Below, piece by piece: positions 1 through 7,624 of a DNA stretch of 38,544 bases. The stretch spans positions 1 to 38,544 of the forward strand of contig DATKGL010000027.1 in assembly GCA_035510795.1 (NCBI GenBank). The letters run 5' to 3'. The translations under genes and the position numbers were made by a program. Position 1 is the first letter of the stretch. Each line of letters opens with the position of its first letter. The DNA is from DATKGL01 sp035510795 (GTDB lineage: Bacteria; Patescibacteriota; Saccharimonadia; Saccharimonadales; UBA4665). The notes below the pieces were generated by a model, which did no database searches, was not told where the DNA came from, and saw nothing but the letters and a program-made list of their open reading frames with translations.

Positions 1-126
1 ATTAACCGCTGGCTCAATGACTACCACTTCTTTCGGCCGCATCAGGCCCTCAAGTACCAAACACCGGATGAATTCTGTGCTACACTCGGATTAACTATTC
101 CGCGAGCGGAAGTGTCCACGATGTAG
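1..126 (+). CDS. Transposase C-terminal fragment (integrase-core, IS481/IS3-like), partial
   Basis: The frame is open from base 1 to a TAG at 124-126 and encodes 41 residues. It contains the typical end of a DDE integrase core, with the signature YHFFRPHQALKYQTPDEF; the related motif YN..RPHQAL..KTP..F is common in IS481 and IS3 transposases. The rest of the gene and the left end of the element lie outside the window. No terminal inverted repeat can be checked because only one end is visible. The fragment marks this boundary as the edge of a mobile element, intact or decayed. Confidence 0.75.
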   Translation: MNRWLNDYHFFRPHQALKYQTPDEFCATLGLTIPRAEVSTM

Positions 127-144
127 TGAGTAAGTGCACAAGCA

Positions 145-173
145 TTTACATATTCCTTCCATTGTGGTATTGT
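145..173 (+). promoter_or_regulatory. Promoter of the 181 orphan, leaderless type
   Basis: TTTACA (145-150), a 17-base spacer and TATTGT (168-173). The ATG at 181 follows 7 bases after the -10 box and there is no Shine-Dalgarno sequence, so transcription should start at or next to the start codon. Confidence 0.6.
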
Positions 174-180
174 ATGTTTT

Positions 181-594
181 ATGACAACTCCAGAACTCCG
201 TTTGATTGAAGGTGAAGACTCAACCGAGAAACATTTCATTACTTTTGTAAATGTGCACTCATCACGAATTTCTGAAACTGACGATGAAACAATTAGCTTA
301 CGAGAAGGCCACTATTCTTTCACTGGTGGTAACCAATTTGTCCAGTTTGATACGGTAGCGTTTGAGGTAGAAGAACAGGAAGAATATCCTGGAGAATTTT
401 GCTACTCAATCCGATTGACTCAAAGTAAAACCCAAAAAGCAGTTTACGAACTTCTGTACTATGATCACCCCGAGCTAGGTTTTATGAATGAAGAATCCGA
501 GAAGTTAGATGCAGAAGAAGCCGAACGGGAACCCGAACGAATACTATCCTTATTATCTGCCGCTGAGGCCTCGGGTCATATGCGGAAAACTTAA
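181..594 (+). CDS. Orphan acidic protein, paralogue of the 14043-14507 protein
   Basis: I do not recognise this 137-residue, strongly acidic soluble protein. It has no signal peptide or membrane segment. It shares an ordered pattern with the protein on the minus strand at 14043-14507: G-x-Y-x-F, a few residues, QFV, then FE, an acidic loop, and a C-terminal stretch containing AER followed by a leucine-rich helix. This suggests a small lineage-specific family. The start ATG is set by the promoter ending 7 bases upstream. It lies directly after the transposase fragment. Confidence 0.7.
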   Translation: MTTPELRLIEGEDSTEKHFITFVNVHSSRISETDDETISLREGHYSFTGGNQFVQFDTVAFEVEEQEEYPGEFCYSIRLTQSKTQKAVYELLYYDHPELGFMNEESEKLDAEEAEREPERILSLLSAAEASGHMRKT

Positions 595-811
595 GATAAT
601 TTGTGATTATTTAACGATTTATGATTCGAAAATCCGACTGAAGTTCGAGCCAAGAGCATAAAGTTGAAGTAAAATCTGGTAAGCATTTTCGGTATTGGAT
701 ATATTATTTTGCCGAGCAACTGGTAAATCGAATCTTGACGTGACCAAAGTCGTGGCACCTAACGATCAAACGGTGATAAAATTAACACTTAAGGCTTGGA
801 GGTCGTAGTAT

Positions 812-1804
812 ATGAAAAAACGCAAATTAGGTGACAGTGATTTAGAGGTAAGTGAGATAGCATTAGGCTCATGGCTAACGTACTCCGGAGGAGTCGGTCG
901 CGAGCAGGCGAAGACTTGTACGAAAACGGCCTACGAAGCGGGGATAAATTTCTTTGACACTGCTAATGTATACGGGCGAGGAGCGTCGGAAGAAGCGTGG
1001 GGTGAGATTCTTTCAGCCTATCCACGACATTCGTATATTCTTGCGACCAAAGTCTTCTTCCCTATGAGCGATACTGATAATGGCTTATCAGCTAAACAAA
1101 TTCATAAACAAATCGATGCCTCACTCAAACGGCTAAAGACAGATTACGTTGATCTTTACCAGTGTCACAGATTTGATCCTGATACACCTATTGAGGAAAC
1201 TATGGAAACGCTCACCGAAGTGGTAAGGGCGGGTAAGGCTCGTTATATCGGTTTTAGCGAGTGGACGCCGGATCAGATCCGGGCCGGCCTAGCGGTAGCG
1301 GACACAACTAAATTTGTATCATCACAACCCCAGTACAGCATGCTATGGCGCGGGCCAGAGCAAGAAATCTTTAAACTATGTGAAGAAAACGGTATTAGCC
1401 AGATCGTCTGGTCACCGCTTGCGCAAGGAGTTCTAACCGGAAAATATAAACCAGGCCAGCAGCCACCAGCAAATTCCCGTGCAGCAAATAGTGAGATGAA
1501 CGGTTTTATGGATCAACTCATGAAAGATGAGGTGCTCATAGCGGTACAAAAGCTACAGCCAATTGCCGATGAAGTCGGTTGTAGTATGTCACAGCTAGCA
1601 TTAGCATGGGTTTTACGGCGCGGAGAAGTATCATCAGCCATCATAGGAGCATCTCGTCCCGAACAGGTCATACAGAATGTTGCAGCCGCTGAGATCACGT
1701 TGAGCCCTGACATCCTAAAGGCTATTGATGCCGCGTTAGGCACTGCGGTCGTCTATGAAGACCGGGTTAAGGAGCGCGGTAACTCAGTAAAACACAGGTC
1801 GTAG
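812..1804 (+). CDS. Aldo/keto reductase, Kv-beta/YghZ-like
   Basis: A 330-residue NAD(P)H-dependent aldo/keto reductase with a TIM-barrel fold. The catalytic tetrad is visible: Asp49 and Tyr54 in DTANVYG, Lys80 in ATKVF, and His119 in YQCHR. The cofactor-binding end is present as SPLAQGVLTGKY and the IIGASRPEQV stretch near residues 277-286. The length matches the family. A ribosome binding site GGAGG (798-802) stands 9 bases before the ATG, so unlike many neighbours this gene has a leadered mRNA. The substrate cannot be told from sequence; detoxification of reactive aldehydes is a common role in this family. It stands alone, with no operon partner. Confidence 0.93.
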   Translation: MKKRKLGDSDLEVSEIALGSWLTYSGGVGREQAKTCTKTAYEAGINFFDTANVYGRGASEEAWGEILSAYPRHSYILATKVFFPMSDTDNGLSAKQIHKQIDASLKRLKTDYVDLYQCHRFDPDTPIEETMETLTEVVRAGKARYIGFSEWTPDQIRAGLAVADTTKFVSSQPQYSMLWRGPEQEIFKLCEENGISQIVWSPLAQGVLTGKYKPGQQPPANSRAANSEMNGFMDQLMKDEVLIAVQKLQPIADEVGCSMSQLALAWVLRRGEVSSAIIGASRPEQVIQNVAAAEITLSPDILKAIDAALGTAVVYEDRVKERGNSVKHRS

Positions 1805-1870
1805 CTATTTAGACACTATCCCAAAAGTCTATTCATTAGACTATAATCCAGACCGTTACGCTGAGCCAAG

Positions 1871-1900
1871 TTATACACAACACCTAAAAGACGCTATTAT
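1871..1900 (+). promoter_or_regulatory. Promoter of the DUF5674 gene pair, leaderless type
   Basis: TTATAC (1871-1876), an 18-base spacer and TATTAT (1895-1900). The GTG at 1907 follows after 6 bases. Confidence 0.5.
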
Positions 1901-1906
1901 ATAGAG

Positions 1907-2251
1907 GTGAAGCAAGTGTCTAAAATTACAGCCCAAGAATTATCCGCTATGTCGGCCAGTATGTATGGCGACATGGTCAAAGCAGTAGTAGACCTAAAGA
2001 AGAAATTGCTCATCGTTGATGCTGAAATGCACGTCGATGAAGAACAATTCCTATTAGAAAGTGGTTCGAAGCAAGAAGATCTATGGGGAATTAATCTGTA
2101 TCCAAACAAGTTTGGCACAGATCAATTTGTCGAATTCGATTCGATGATCAATATTCGCCCTCGGCAAAATAACAAGTCAAGAAGCGTCGAAGATGAAGCA
2201 ACTCGTAAAGAAATTATTAATCTAGTTCAAGGGATAGTTGCAGATGAATAG
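1907..2251 (+). CDS. DUF5674 family protein
   Basis: A 114-residue protein matching the DUF5674 pattern as I recall it: MVKAVVDL, then ..VDAEMH.DEE, SKQEDLWGINLYP and a closing FVEFDSMINIRPRQ. Function is unknown; the family is common in CPR genomes. Two GTG starts compete. GTG 1907 fits the promoter (6 bases after the -10 box) and the usual family N-terminus. GTG 1916 has an AGAGGTGA ribosome binding site in front, but that site would fall outside a transcript starting near 1907. I chose 1907. The stop overlaps the ATG of the next gene, so the two are translated together. Confidence 0.85.
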   Translation: MKQVSKITAQELSAMSASMYGDMVKAVVDLKKKLLIVDAEMHVDEEQFLLESGSKQEDLWGINLYPNKFGTDQFVEFDSMINIRPRQNNKSRSVEDEATRKEIINLVQGIVADE

Positions 2252-2576
2252 TTATACTGTCGATAGGAATCGTTGGTCACAAATGAACATTTTTGAACAG
2301 ATGGGCAATATTTATAGTGAGGTAGGTAGGTCATTTAATGCTAGACGCACAGGCAATCGAGAAAAGGAAAATATGGCCACGCTTAGAGCACTAGATTTAT
2401 TTGATGCTACAGTAGACAGCCTTATCCAAAAGAAATCCATCAAAGCCAGGGAAGTGCTAAGGGCAAAAGACCAGTTCCTGTCTAACCTGTACGACAAAGA
2501 ATTTAATGAAAAAAACGCGTCAAGCCTCGAGAAATATTTCTTAGAGTTTGCCGTTGCATCTAGGAATCGCAAGTAG
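2244..2576 (+). CDS. Conserved small helical protein, partner of DUF5674
   Basis: A 110-residue, predicted all-helical protein beginning MNSYTVDRNRWSQM. Proteins with this start and with the LFDATVDSLIQKKS and EVLRAKDQFL segments sit directly behind DUF5674 in other CPR genomes as I remember them; the function is unknown. The ATG lies inside the end of the DUF5674 gene (8-base overlap), which points to translational coupling and a shared role. A TTG six bases upstream is possible but less likely. The gene ends 3 bases before the convergent HD-domain gene, with no room for a terminator. Confidence 0.8.
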   Translation: MNSYTVDRNRWSQMNIFEQMGNIYSEVGRSFNARRTGNREKENMATLRALDLFDATVDSLIQKKSIKAREVLRAKDQFLSNLYDKEFNEKNASSLEKYFLEFAVASRNRK

Positions 2577-2579
2577 ACT

Positions 2580-3191
2580 TCACTGGGTTTTTGAAGAGAA
2601 CCAACTAGGGTTGTCTGACAATATTGAGAATATCTCGTCAAAATATAGCTGGCCAATTTCCGGAGACACCCCCACTTTATCTTTTTTAATCTCGTGCAAC
2701 TGCTGAACTGTTACTTTTTCTTTACGCCACGTATAACCTTCCGAAATCACATTCAGTACTATCGGCATAATTTTATCTAAGGCATAGATGAATTTCGATT
2801 CTTCATCTGATCGTTTTTCATAATCTGTAATTGAACCGAGCATAGCTGGGAAGTCAGCCCACTCTTTCTTTATCCTCTTCAGAGCCTGGTGCTCGCGTTG
2901 GCCTTTGCGTTCGAGTGACTTTTTGTCAGCAAAGACGTAAGTGTCCCCGGCATATATTTCGACAACGTCATGAACCAGGGCGTAACGAATAACTAGATCT
3001 CGGTTGAGGCGCGGAATGCTGTCGCTTAGGTACCAACCGACCATTGCAAGTGTATAGCTGTGCTCTATGTCATTTTCTTTGACGTGGCCAGTGCTAGTTT
3101 TGACATGAATGACGCGCTCAATTTCCTGAAAGGCAATCAAGAATTTCTGTAACTCAACGATTTTTTGAAGTGATAATCTTTTTTCCGTCAT
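2580..3191 (-). CDS. HD-domain phosphohydrolase, YfbR/HD_3-like
   Basis: A 203-residue metal-dependent phosphohydrolase. The HD signature is complete: His44 in IEHSYTLAM, the His74-Asp75 pair in ALVHDVVEIYAGD with Glu78, and the late Asp139 in YALDKIMP. This layout is that of the HD_3 group, which includes 5'-deoxynucleotidases such as YfbR; a nucleotide substrate is therefore plausible but not shown. The start ATG is preceded, on the minus strand, by TATCAT (3198-3203) at a distance of 6 bases and no ribosome binding site, the leaderless pattern seen elsewhere here. It is convergent with the DUF5674 pair. Confidence 0.88.
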   Translation of the reverse strand: MTEKRLSLQKIVELQKFLIAFQEIERVIHVKTSTGHVKENDIEHSYTLAMVGWYLSDSIPRLNRDLVIRYALVHDVVEIYAGDTYVFADKKSLERKGQREHQALKRIKKEWADFPAMLGSITDYEKRSDEESKFIYALDKIMPIVLNVISEGYTWRKEKVTVQQLHEIKKDKVGVSPEIGQLYFDEIFSILSDNPSWFSSKTQ

Positions 3192-3400
3192 TCTTTAATG
3201 ATATCAAAAGCTCTAGGCGTCATATTAATCTTAAGCCATTCCCGAGCATATTTTGCGCTGTAGCTTGTTTTAAATAGCTTCTTAGCCAATTACCGGCTGC
3301 CACCTTATAATTCCTATAAAATTCTATGTTAGGGAAGCGTAAATTATGAAAGCTAGCGCGATATTTGCAGAAGCTCACGTTGGAGACGGAGGAATATAAG

Positions 3401-3550
3401 ATGGGATACGAACTTTTGCGCTTAATTAACAATACCGCACTTCATCAGCCATTCGCAAAACGTTCTGCTAATATGAAACTTATGAAACAGGTTCTTGCGC
3501 AATCCACTATTCAGAGGGCCATTATTAAACTCGCGAAAGATTGGTCATGA
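3401..3550 (+). CDS. 49-residue basic small protein coupled to the MBL hydrolase
   Basis: A short, basic, probably helical protein (starts MGYELLRLINN). The ATG at 3401 has a strong ribosome binding site, GGAGG at 3389-3393, 7 bases upstream. Its TGA (3548-3550) overlaps the ATG of the metallo-beta-lactamase gene (3547) as ATGA, so translation is coupled. I do not recognise the family. A still shorter frame of 17 codons (3346-3399) ends just before it and may be a leader. It could be a real small protein or a translated leader that sets expression of the hydrolase. Confidence 0.5.
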   Translation: MGYELLRLINNTALHQPFAKRSANMKLMKQVLAQSTIQRAIIKLAKDWS

Positions 3551-4380
3551 CTACATCAAACCAAATTACCATCCTTGGCTCGGGCGACACTCACGGTACG
3601 CCAGTTGCTGGCATTACACAGGCAGCCTGTACAGATAAGAACCCGAAGTCTAGAAGATATCGTTTTGGCATATTACTGCGGCTTGGTGGTACGACTATTC
3701 TCATTGATTCCAATCCTGATCTCAAGTGGCAATGTTTAGATAATAATTTGGCACTCAAAGATGTTGATCATATCCTGATCACCCATCATCACTCCGACCA
3801 CGTTAATGGCCTAGGAGAGTTTTTCTTTAGGCGAGCACGTCCTACCAGAATGTGGTATGGCGATGATACTCTTAACCGCAAGCTCATCGAATACTGGGAG
3901 TACCTGCAAAGAGATGGGGTATTAGAGTTCAATAGCTTTACTAATTTCATACCATTTCAATTAACAGATGCCGTGCAGGTGACTCCAATTGAATTAAACC
4001 ATGGCTTTCCAGCGAGCGGCTTCGTCATCAAATGGCAGAACAAGACAATTGCTATCGTTACTGATACTAACGCTCGACTGAGTGATCGCACTCTACAGCT
4101 TCTGCGAGGTGTTGACTTAATGTTTATTGATACATTCTCGGAAAACTTGGAGCAAGTCAATGGCGTATACGAAGATTGTGGTATTGCGACGCCCGATTTG
4201 TCAAAAGAGTGGTATCACATGACATTACCAGAAGTAAAAACAATTCAGAAAAAGGTTGGAGCCAAACGTGTCTATACGATACACATGAGCCGTCATATGT
4301 CTCCTCACGCACAGTTGGTGAAAAAGTATCAAACCGACAATTTTATTATCGGCTACGACCGCTTGACGATAGACCTTTAA
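3547..4380 (+). CDS. MBL-fold metallo-hydrolase, PhnP-like
   Basis: A 277-residue metallo-beta-lactamase-fold enzyme. The N-terminus LGSGDTHGTPVAG and the following Cys and NPKSRRYR segments are typical of the PhnP-like group of phosphodiesterases. The metal site HxHxDH is His80, His82, Asp84, His85, with later ligands expected in ELNHGFPASG, IVTDTN and YTIHMSRH. The reaction is probably hydrolysis of a phosphodiester; the substrate is unknown. The ATG overlaps the stop of the 49-residue ORF by ATGA; a TTG six bases earlier is possible but less attractive. Confidence 0.88.
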   Translation: MTTSNQITILGSGDTHGTPVAGITQAACTDKNPKSRRYRFGILLRLGGTTILIDSNPDLKWQCLDNNLALKDVDHILITHHHSDHVNGLGEFFFRRARPTRMWYGDDTLNRKLIEYWEYLQRDGVLEFNSFTNFIPFQLTDAVQVTPIELNHGFPASGFVIKWQNKTIAIVTDTNARLSDRTLQLLRGVDLMFIDTFSENLEQVNGVYEDCGIATPDLSKEWYHMTLPEVKTIQKKVGAKRVYTIHMSRHMSPHAQLVKKYQTDNFIIGYDRLTIDL

Positions 4381-4469
4381 GACTACTCAAATCAACGTTT
4401 CGGCAAATAATAATTTCCAAGACAAAAAACTGATTTAAATATTCTTAAAGTGATTCTACGCACATAGTG

Positions 4470-4497
4470 TTTACTTTATTATATATTTACGTATAAT
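4470..4497 (+). promoter_or_regulatory. Promoter of the MFS efflux gene
   Basis: TTTACT (4470-4475), a 16-base spacer and a consensus TATAAT (4492-4497). A 19-base inverted repeat begins at the next base. Confidence 0.65.
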
Positions 4498-4516
4498 TAC
4501 TATACTTAGTATAGTA
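4498..4516. promoter_or_regulatory. Operator-like palindrome at the MFS promoter
   Basis: TACTATAC (4498-4505), a 3-base centre TTA, and GTATAGTA (4509-4516) form a perfect 8-base inverted repeat. It begins immediately after the -10 box and covers the expected transcription start, the usual place for a TetR-, MarR- or PadR-type repressor that reacts to the transported drug. No such repressor gene is visible in the window. Confidence 0.6.
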
Positions 4517-4540
4517 TTAACAATAAACGAACGGGGGTAT

Positions 4541-5989
4541 ATGAACGGTAAACACACAAGCCATTGGATAATTTTAATTATCCTCGCACTTGCGCAGTTT
4601 ATGGTAATTCTTGATAGTTCAATAGTAAACGTCGCTATTCCATCAATCGAACGGGCATTTCATTTGATACCGAGCACTTTGCAGTGGATAGTGACTGCCT
4701 ACACATTGGCTTTCGGCGGCTTTTTGCTGCTCGGCGGGCGGGCGGCCGACCTTTACGGCCGGCGCAAAGTCTTCCTCGGGGGAGTGACATTGTTTGCGAT
4801 TGTTTCGCTGGCCGATGGTCTTTCTCGTAACGGCGGCATGCTGATAGCGCTTAGAGGAATGCAGGGTCTGGCCGGAGCTTTTATGTCTCCTGCCGCTTTA
4901 TCGATCGTTCTGGTTACCTATAAAGAAGGGCACGAGAGAAATATTGCTTTATCGGTCTGGGGTGCTGTCGCCGCCGGAGGTGCTGCCGTAGGTTTGTTGT
5001 TGGGCGGAATATTAACCCAGTACTTGGGCTGGCGATGGAATTTCTTTATTAATGTGCCTATTGGTATTTTTGTTCTTATTTCGGCTTATCGCTTGGTCCC
5101 CAAACACGAGTCTGAAGCTGAGCACAATAATCTAGACTTGCTTGGCGCCCTCTGCGCCACGATCGGCCCGATGCTGCTCGTCTACGGGCTGGTCAAAGCA
5201 CCAACCGTCGGTTGGACAGCCGGTTCGAGCTTGGCGTTTTTTAGTGCCAGTATCGCCCTGATGGTAGCATTCATTTTCAACGAGCGCCGAGTTAAATATC
5301 CCTTAGTACCTTTAGCGATATTTAAAATCCGGAACCTGTTTGGGGCTAACTTAATCCAGCTACCGATAGCAGCTGGACTGTTTTCAATATTCTATTTTTC
5401 TTCGCTCTACTTCCAAAATATTCTGCATTATACGCCGATCAGAACCGGCCTGGCTTTTTTGATAGTGCCGTTTTCGATTATGCTGACTGCCTCTCAGGCG
5501 CCACGACTAATAAGTAAATTCGGTTATAAAAAAATCTTGGCGGTAACACCGTTAATTTCCGCTGCCGGTTTATTTATGCTGTCCTATATTCCGATTCATA
5601 GCAGTTACTGGACACACGTTGTGCCGGGAATGTTCATATTAGGTCTAGGCCTAGGAGCAACCTTTGTCAGTCTTCTTAGTGCCGCAACGTCGGGCGTGAG
5701 AGGCGATCAGTCCGGCCTGGCATCGGGTATCATCAATACCACGTCACAGATCGGCGGTTCGCTAGGCCTGGCCGTTCTGACGGGCGTGACGGCAACAGTA
5801 GCTGCAACTTATATCAAATCTGCCAAAGCGGTCAACTCGGTAACTCAAGCTACCGGCCTGGTCCACGGTTACCGGCGCGGCTATTTTTTGGCAGGCTGCT
5901 TCAACATCTTTGCCGCCTTAGTGGCGTTGATTATCATCAGGCAAAAGAGCCAATCGAAATCTGAAACTCCTGCTGTAGCAGTGAAGTAG
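4541..5989 (+). CDS. MFS multidrug efflux transporter, DHA2 (EmrB/QacA-like, 14 TM)
   Basis: A 482-residue proton-driven exporter of the major facilitator superfamily. The DHA2 signature LDSSIVNVAIPSI is in the first membrane helix (about residues 25-37), motif A is GGRAADLYGRRK (about 65-76), and the antiporter motif C region follows (GAVAAGGAAVGLLLGG). Hydrophobic segments number about fourteen, as in QacA and EmrB. Substrates are probably lipophilic drugs or toxic cations. A GGGGG (4533-4537) just before the ATG may act as ribosome binding site. The promoter with a palindromic operator suggests induction by a ligand. It is a single-gene unit. Confidence 0.92.
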   Translation: MNGKHTSHWIILIILALAQFMVILDSSIVNVAIPSIERAFHLIPSTLQWIVTAYTLAFGGFLLLGGRAADLYGRRKVFLGGVTLFAIVSLADGLSRNGGMLIALRGMQGLAGAFMSPAALSIVLVTYKEGHERNIALSVWGAVAAGGAAVGLLLGGILTQYLGWRWNFFINVPIGIFVLISAYRLVPKHESEAEHNNLDLLGALCATIGPMLLVYGLVKAPTVGWTAGSSLAFFSASIALMVAFIFNERRVKYPLVPLAIFKIRNLFGANLIQLPIAAGLFSIFYFSSLYFQNILHYTPIRTGLAFLIVPFSIMLTASQAPRLISKFGYKKILAVTPLISAAGLFMLSYIPIHSSYWTHVVPGMFILGLGLGATFVSLLSAATSGVRGDQSGLASGIINTTSQIGGSLGLAVLTGVTATVAATYIKSAKAVNSVTQATGLVHGYRRGYFLAGCFNIFAALVALIIIRQKSQSKSETPAVAVK

Positions 5990-6021
5990 TAGACAATATC
6001 ATTGTTTGAGTTCGCTGAATA

Positions 6022-6051
6022 TTGAACAAACTAGTGCTTTGCGGATACAAT
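6022..6051 (+). promoter_or_regulatory. Promoter of the 6061 gene, leaderless type
   Basis: TTGAAC (6022-6027), an 18-base spacer and TACAAT (6046-6051). The ATG at 6061 follows after 9 bases and there is no ribosome binding site. Confidence 0.55.
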
Positions 6052-6060
6052 TAACATAAA

Positions 6061-6744
6061 ATGGACAAGAAAGTTACTATACCCAAGAATAAACAGCCTC
6101 CTAAAATAGCCGGCAAAAATCATAGCACAGCCTCGTTCGCGCCAATCCGACGGCTGGAATTTTTCATATATTTCGTTCTGCCAGTGTTTGTTGTTGTCCT
6201 TTTATTTATTCTGGTCTTTGCGCTGCCTCATTTGCGCCACAGCAGTAGCGGCGGCCAATCGGGGCAGACCAACTTGTACGAAAACGTGACATCCCAGGAT
6301 AATTTCACCATCGATTTTTCGGGTGTTCCAAAAATGATCAATGTCCCGTCGGGCACACTTAATGGCATTACTTTTAGCGGTCGGGTCTACGACCTGCCGC
6401 TACCCGCGCTGAAGCAGGAACAGGATGTGGCGGTTTATAATTATTATCAGTTTGATTCAGGCATCTTATCCAAAAAGCAGACAATATCTGACTTGCAGTC
6501 ATTACTGGCCAGCATCGGCCAAAGCTATAATTCATCGGTCTCTGGCAGCCAAACGACAAATTTCGATAACCTGACAGCGGTCCAAGCTACTCTCGTTCCC
6601 TTAAACCCAAACGACGAGAATCGGGCCTTCATCATTTTATTCCCTAAGGCCAGTAACATTTACGCGATCATGGACATCGGCGCCAGCAAATCCGACTTTA
6701 ACAAATTCGTCAGCTCATTCAGTTTTCTCTACTCATTTAATTAA
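6061..6744 (+). CDS. Membrane-anchored extracytoplasmic protein of unknown function
   Basis: A 227-residue protein with a short basic N-terminus, one membrane helix at about residues 33-58 and a soluble outer part. There is no clear cleavage site, so it is probably anchored. The outer domain runs from a NFTIDFSGVPK segment to a final FNKFVSSFSFLYSF and resembles in outline the PsbP/DUF1795 kind of small beta-sheet domain. That is only an impression; I do not recognise a named family. It is transcribed from its own leaderless-type promoter. Confidence 0.75.
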   Translation: MDKKVTIPKNKQPPKIAGKNHSTASFAPIRRLEFFIYFVLPVFVVVLLFILVFALPHLRHSSSGGQSGQTNLYENVTSQDNFTIDFSGVPKMINVPSGTLNGITFSGRVYDLPLPALKQEQDVAVYNYYQFDSGILSKKQTISDLQSLLASIGQSYNSSVSGSQTTNFDNLTAVQATLVPLNPNDENRAFIILFPKASNIYAIMDIGASKSDFNKFVSSFSFLYSFN

Positions 6745-6781
6745 AAACCCCGGCATTATTTTGCTCTGATATACTTGGAAC

Positions 6782-7444
6782 GTGCAGTCAGAATCAAATA
6801 CTAAAAAAGTCGTCTACTTTGTCCGTCATGGGCAGAGTGTTGATAATGTTGCCCCAGTGTTCCAATCTGCCGACTGCCCGCTGAGCCCAAAAGGCCAGCA
6901 GCAGGCCAAGCGAATCGCTGATCGAATATCGCACCTGCCTATCGAAGCTCTTGTTACGAGTCCGTTGCGCCGGGCCCATGAAACTGCAGAAGTGATTTCG
7001 GGGGTAATTGGGATTAAGGCTGACGTGTCCGACCTTTTCGTTGAGCGTATCAAACCAACGGGTCTCGAGGGCAAGCCTTGGACAGATGCTAAAGCAAGCG
7101 CACTGTGGAGAGAATGGGGAAATAGCCTATTTAACTCCGGCGATAGGGTATCTGATGGCGAAAATTATGACGCTATCGTCGCCCGGGCCGACCGGGCGCT
7201 GGAATACTTAAATAATCGGGCCGAGCATTCGATCGTGGTAGTTACTCACGGATATTTCTTGCGCACAATTATTGCTAGGGTACTACTGGGCGACACACTT
7301 ACGGGCGATAGCCACCGTCGTTTTCAGACACTTGCCGCAATGGAAAATACCGGTATAACCGTCATGGAATATCGCGATGCGTTTGAAGAGGAATTATGTT
7401 GGCGGCTATGGACATATAATGACCACGCTCATTTTGCTGAATAG
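6782..7444 (+). CDS. Histidine phosphatase (phosphoglycerate-mutase superfamily)
   Basis: A 220-residue phosphatase of the branch-1 histidine phosphatase superfamily. The phospho-accepting His16 lies in VRHGQS, the second arginine in SPLRRAHETAE, and the second catalytic His in VVTHGYFLRT near residue 158. Length and motifs fit broad-specificity phosphatases such as CobC/GpmB-like enzymes rather than a true glycolytic mutase; the substrate is unknown. The start is GTG at 6782, only 6 bases after a TATACT box (6770-6775) and with no ribosome binding site, so a leaderless GTG-started mRNA is likely. Confidence 0.9.
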   Translation: MQSESNTKKVVYFVRHGQSVDNVAPVFQSADCPLSPKGQQQAKRIADRISHLPIEALVTSPLRRAHETAEVISGVIGIKADVSDLFVERIKPTGLEGKPWTDAKASALWREWGNSLFNSGDRVSDGENYDAIVARADRALEYLNNRAEHSIVVVTHGYFLRTIIARVLLGDTLTGDSHRRFQTLAAMENTGITVMEYRDAFEEELCWRLWTYNDHAHFAE

Positions 7445-7510
7445 CATATCAATGTGGTTGATTTTACGAACGATGAGTCTTAATCAGTATTCGAACTGTC
7501 TCACCCCATA

Positions 7511-7539
7511 TTGACGACCTTAAGCATAAGACCTATACT
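7511..7539 (+). promoter_or_regulatory. Promoter of the giant surface protein operon
   Basis: TTGACG (7511-7516), a 17-base spacer and TATACT (7534-7539). The start codon is 85 bases further on, so this operon has one of the few long leaders in the window. Confidence 0.65.
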
Positions 7540-7574
7540 AAAATTACTCTCCATTAAGGGGTGAGTGTGTTTTC

Positions 7575-7586
7575 ATATGTACATAT
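7575..7586. promoter_or_regulatory. 12-base palindrome in the leader of the surface-protein operon
   Basis: ATATGTACATAT is a perfect 12-base palindrome between the promoter and the ATG at 7625. It could be a regulator site or a leader hairpin. AT-rich palindromes of this size also arise by chance. Confidence 0.3.
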
Positions 7587-7624
7587 TATTTATGTGAATC
7601 ACCGACATTAGCCGAGATAGGTCA

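Noticed and set aside
1826..1842. AGTCTA-TTCAT-TAGACT hairpin after the aldo/keto reductase as terminator.
   Set aside because: Six AT-rich pairs and no T-run; too weak to call a terminator.
3220..3432. 70-residue minus-strand frame upstream of the MBL hydrolase.
   Set aside because: It overlaps the ribosome binding site and start of the 49-residue ORF, has no start signals of its own, and its sequence is not protein-like.
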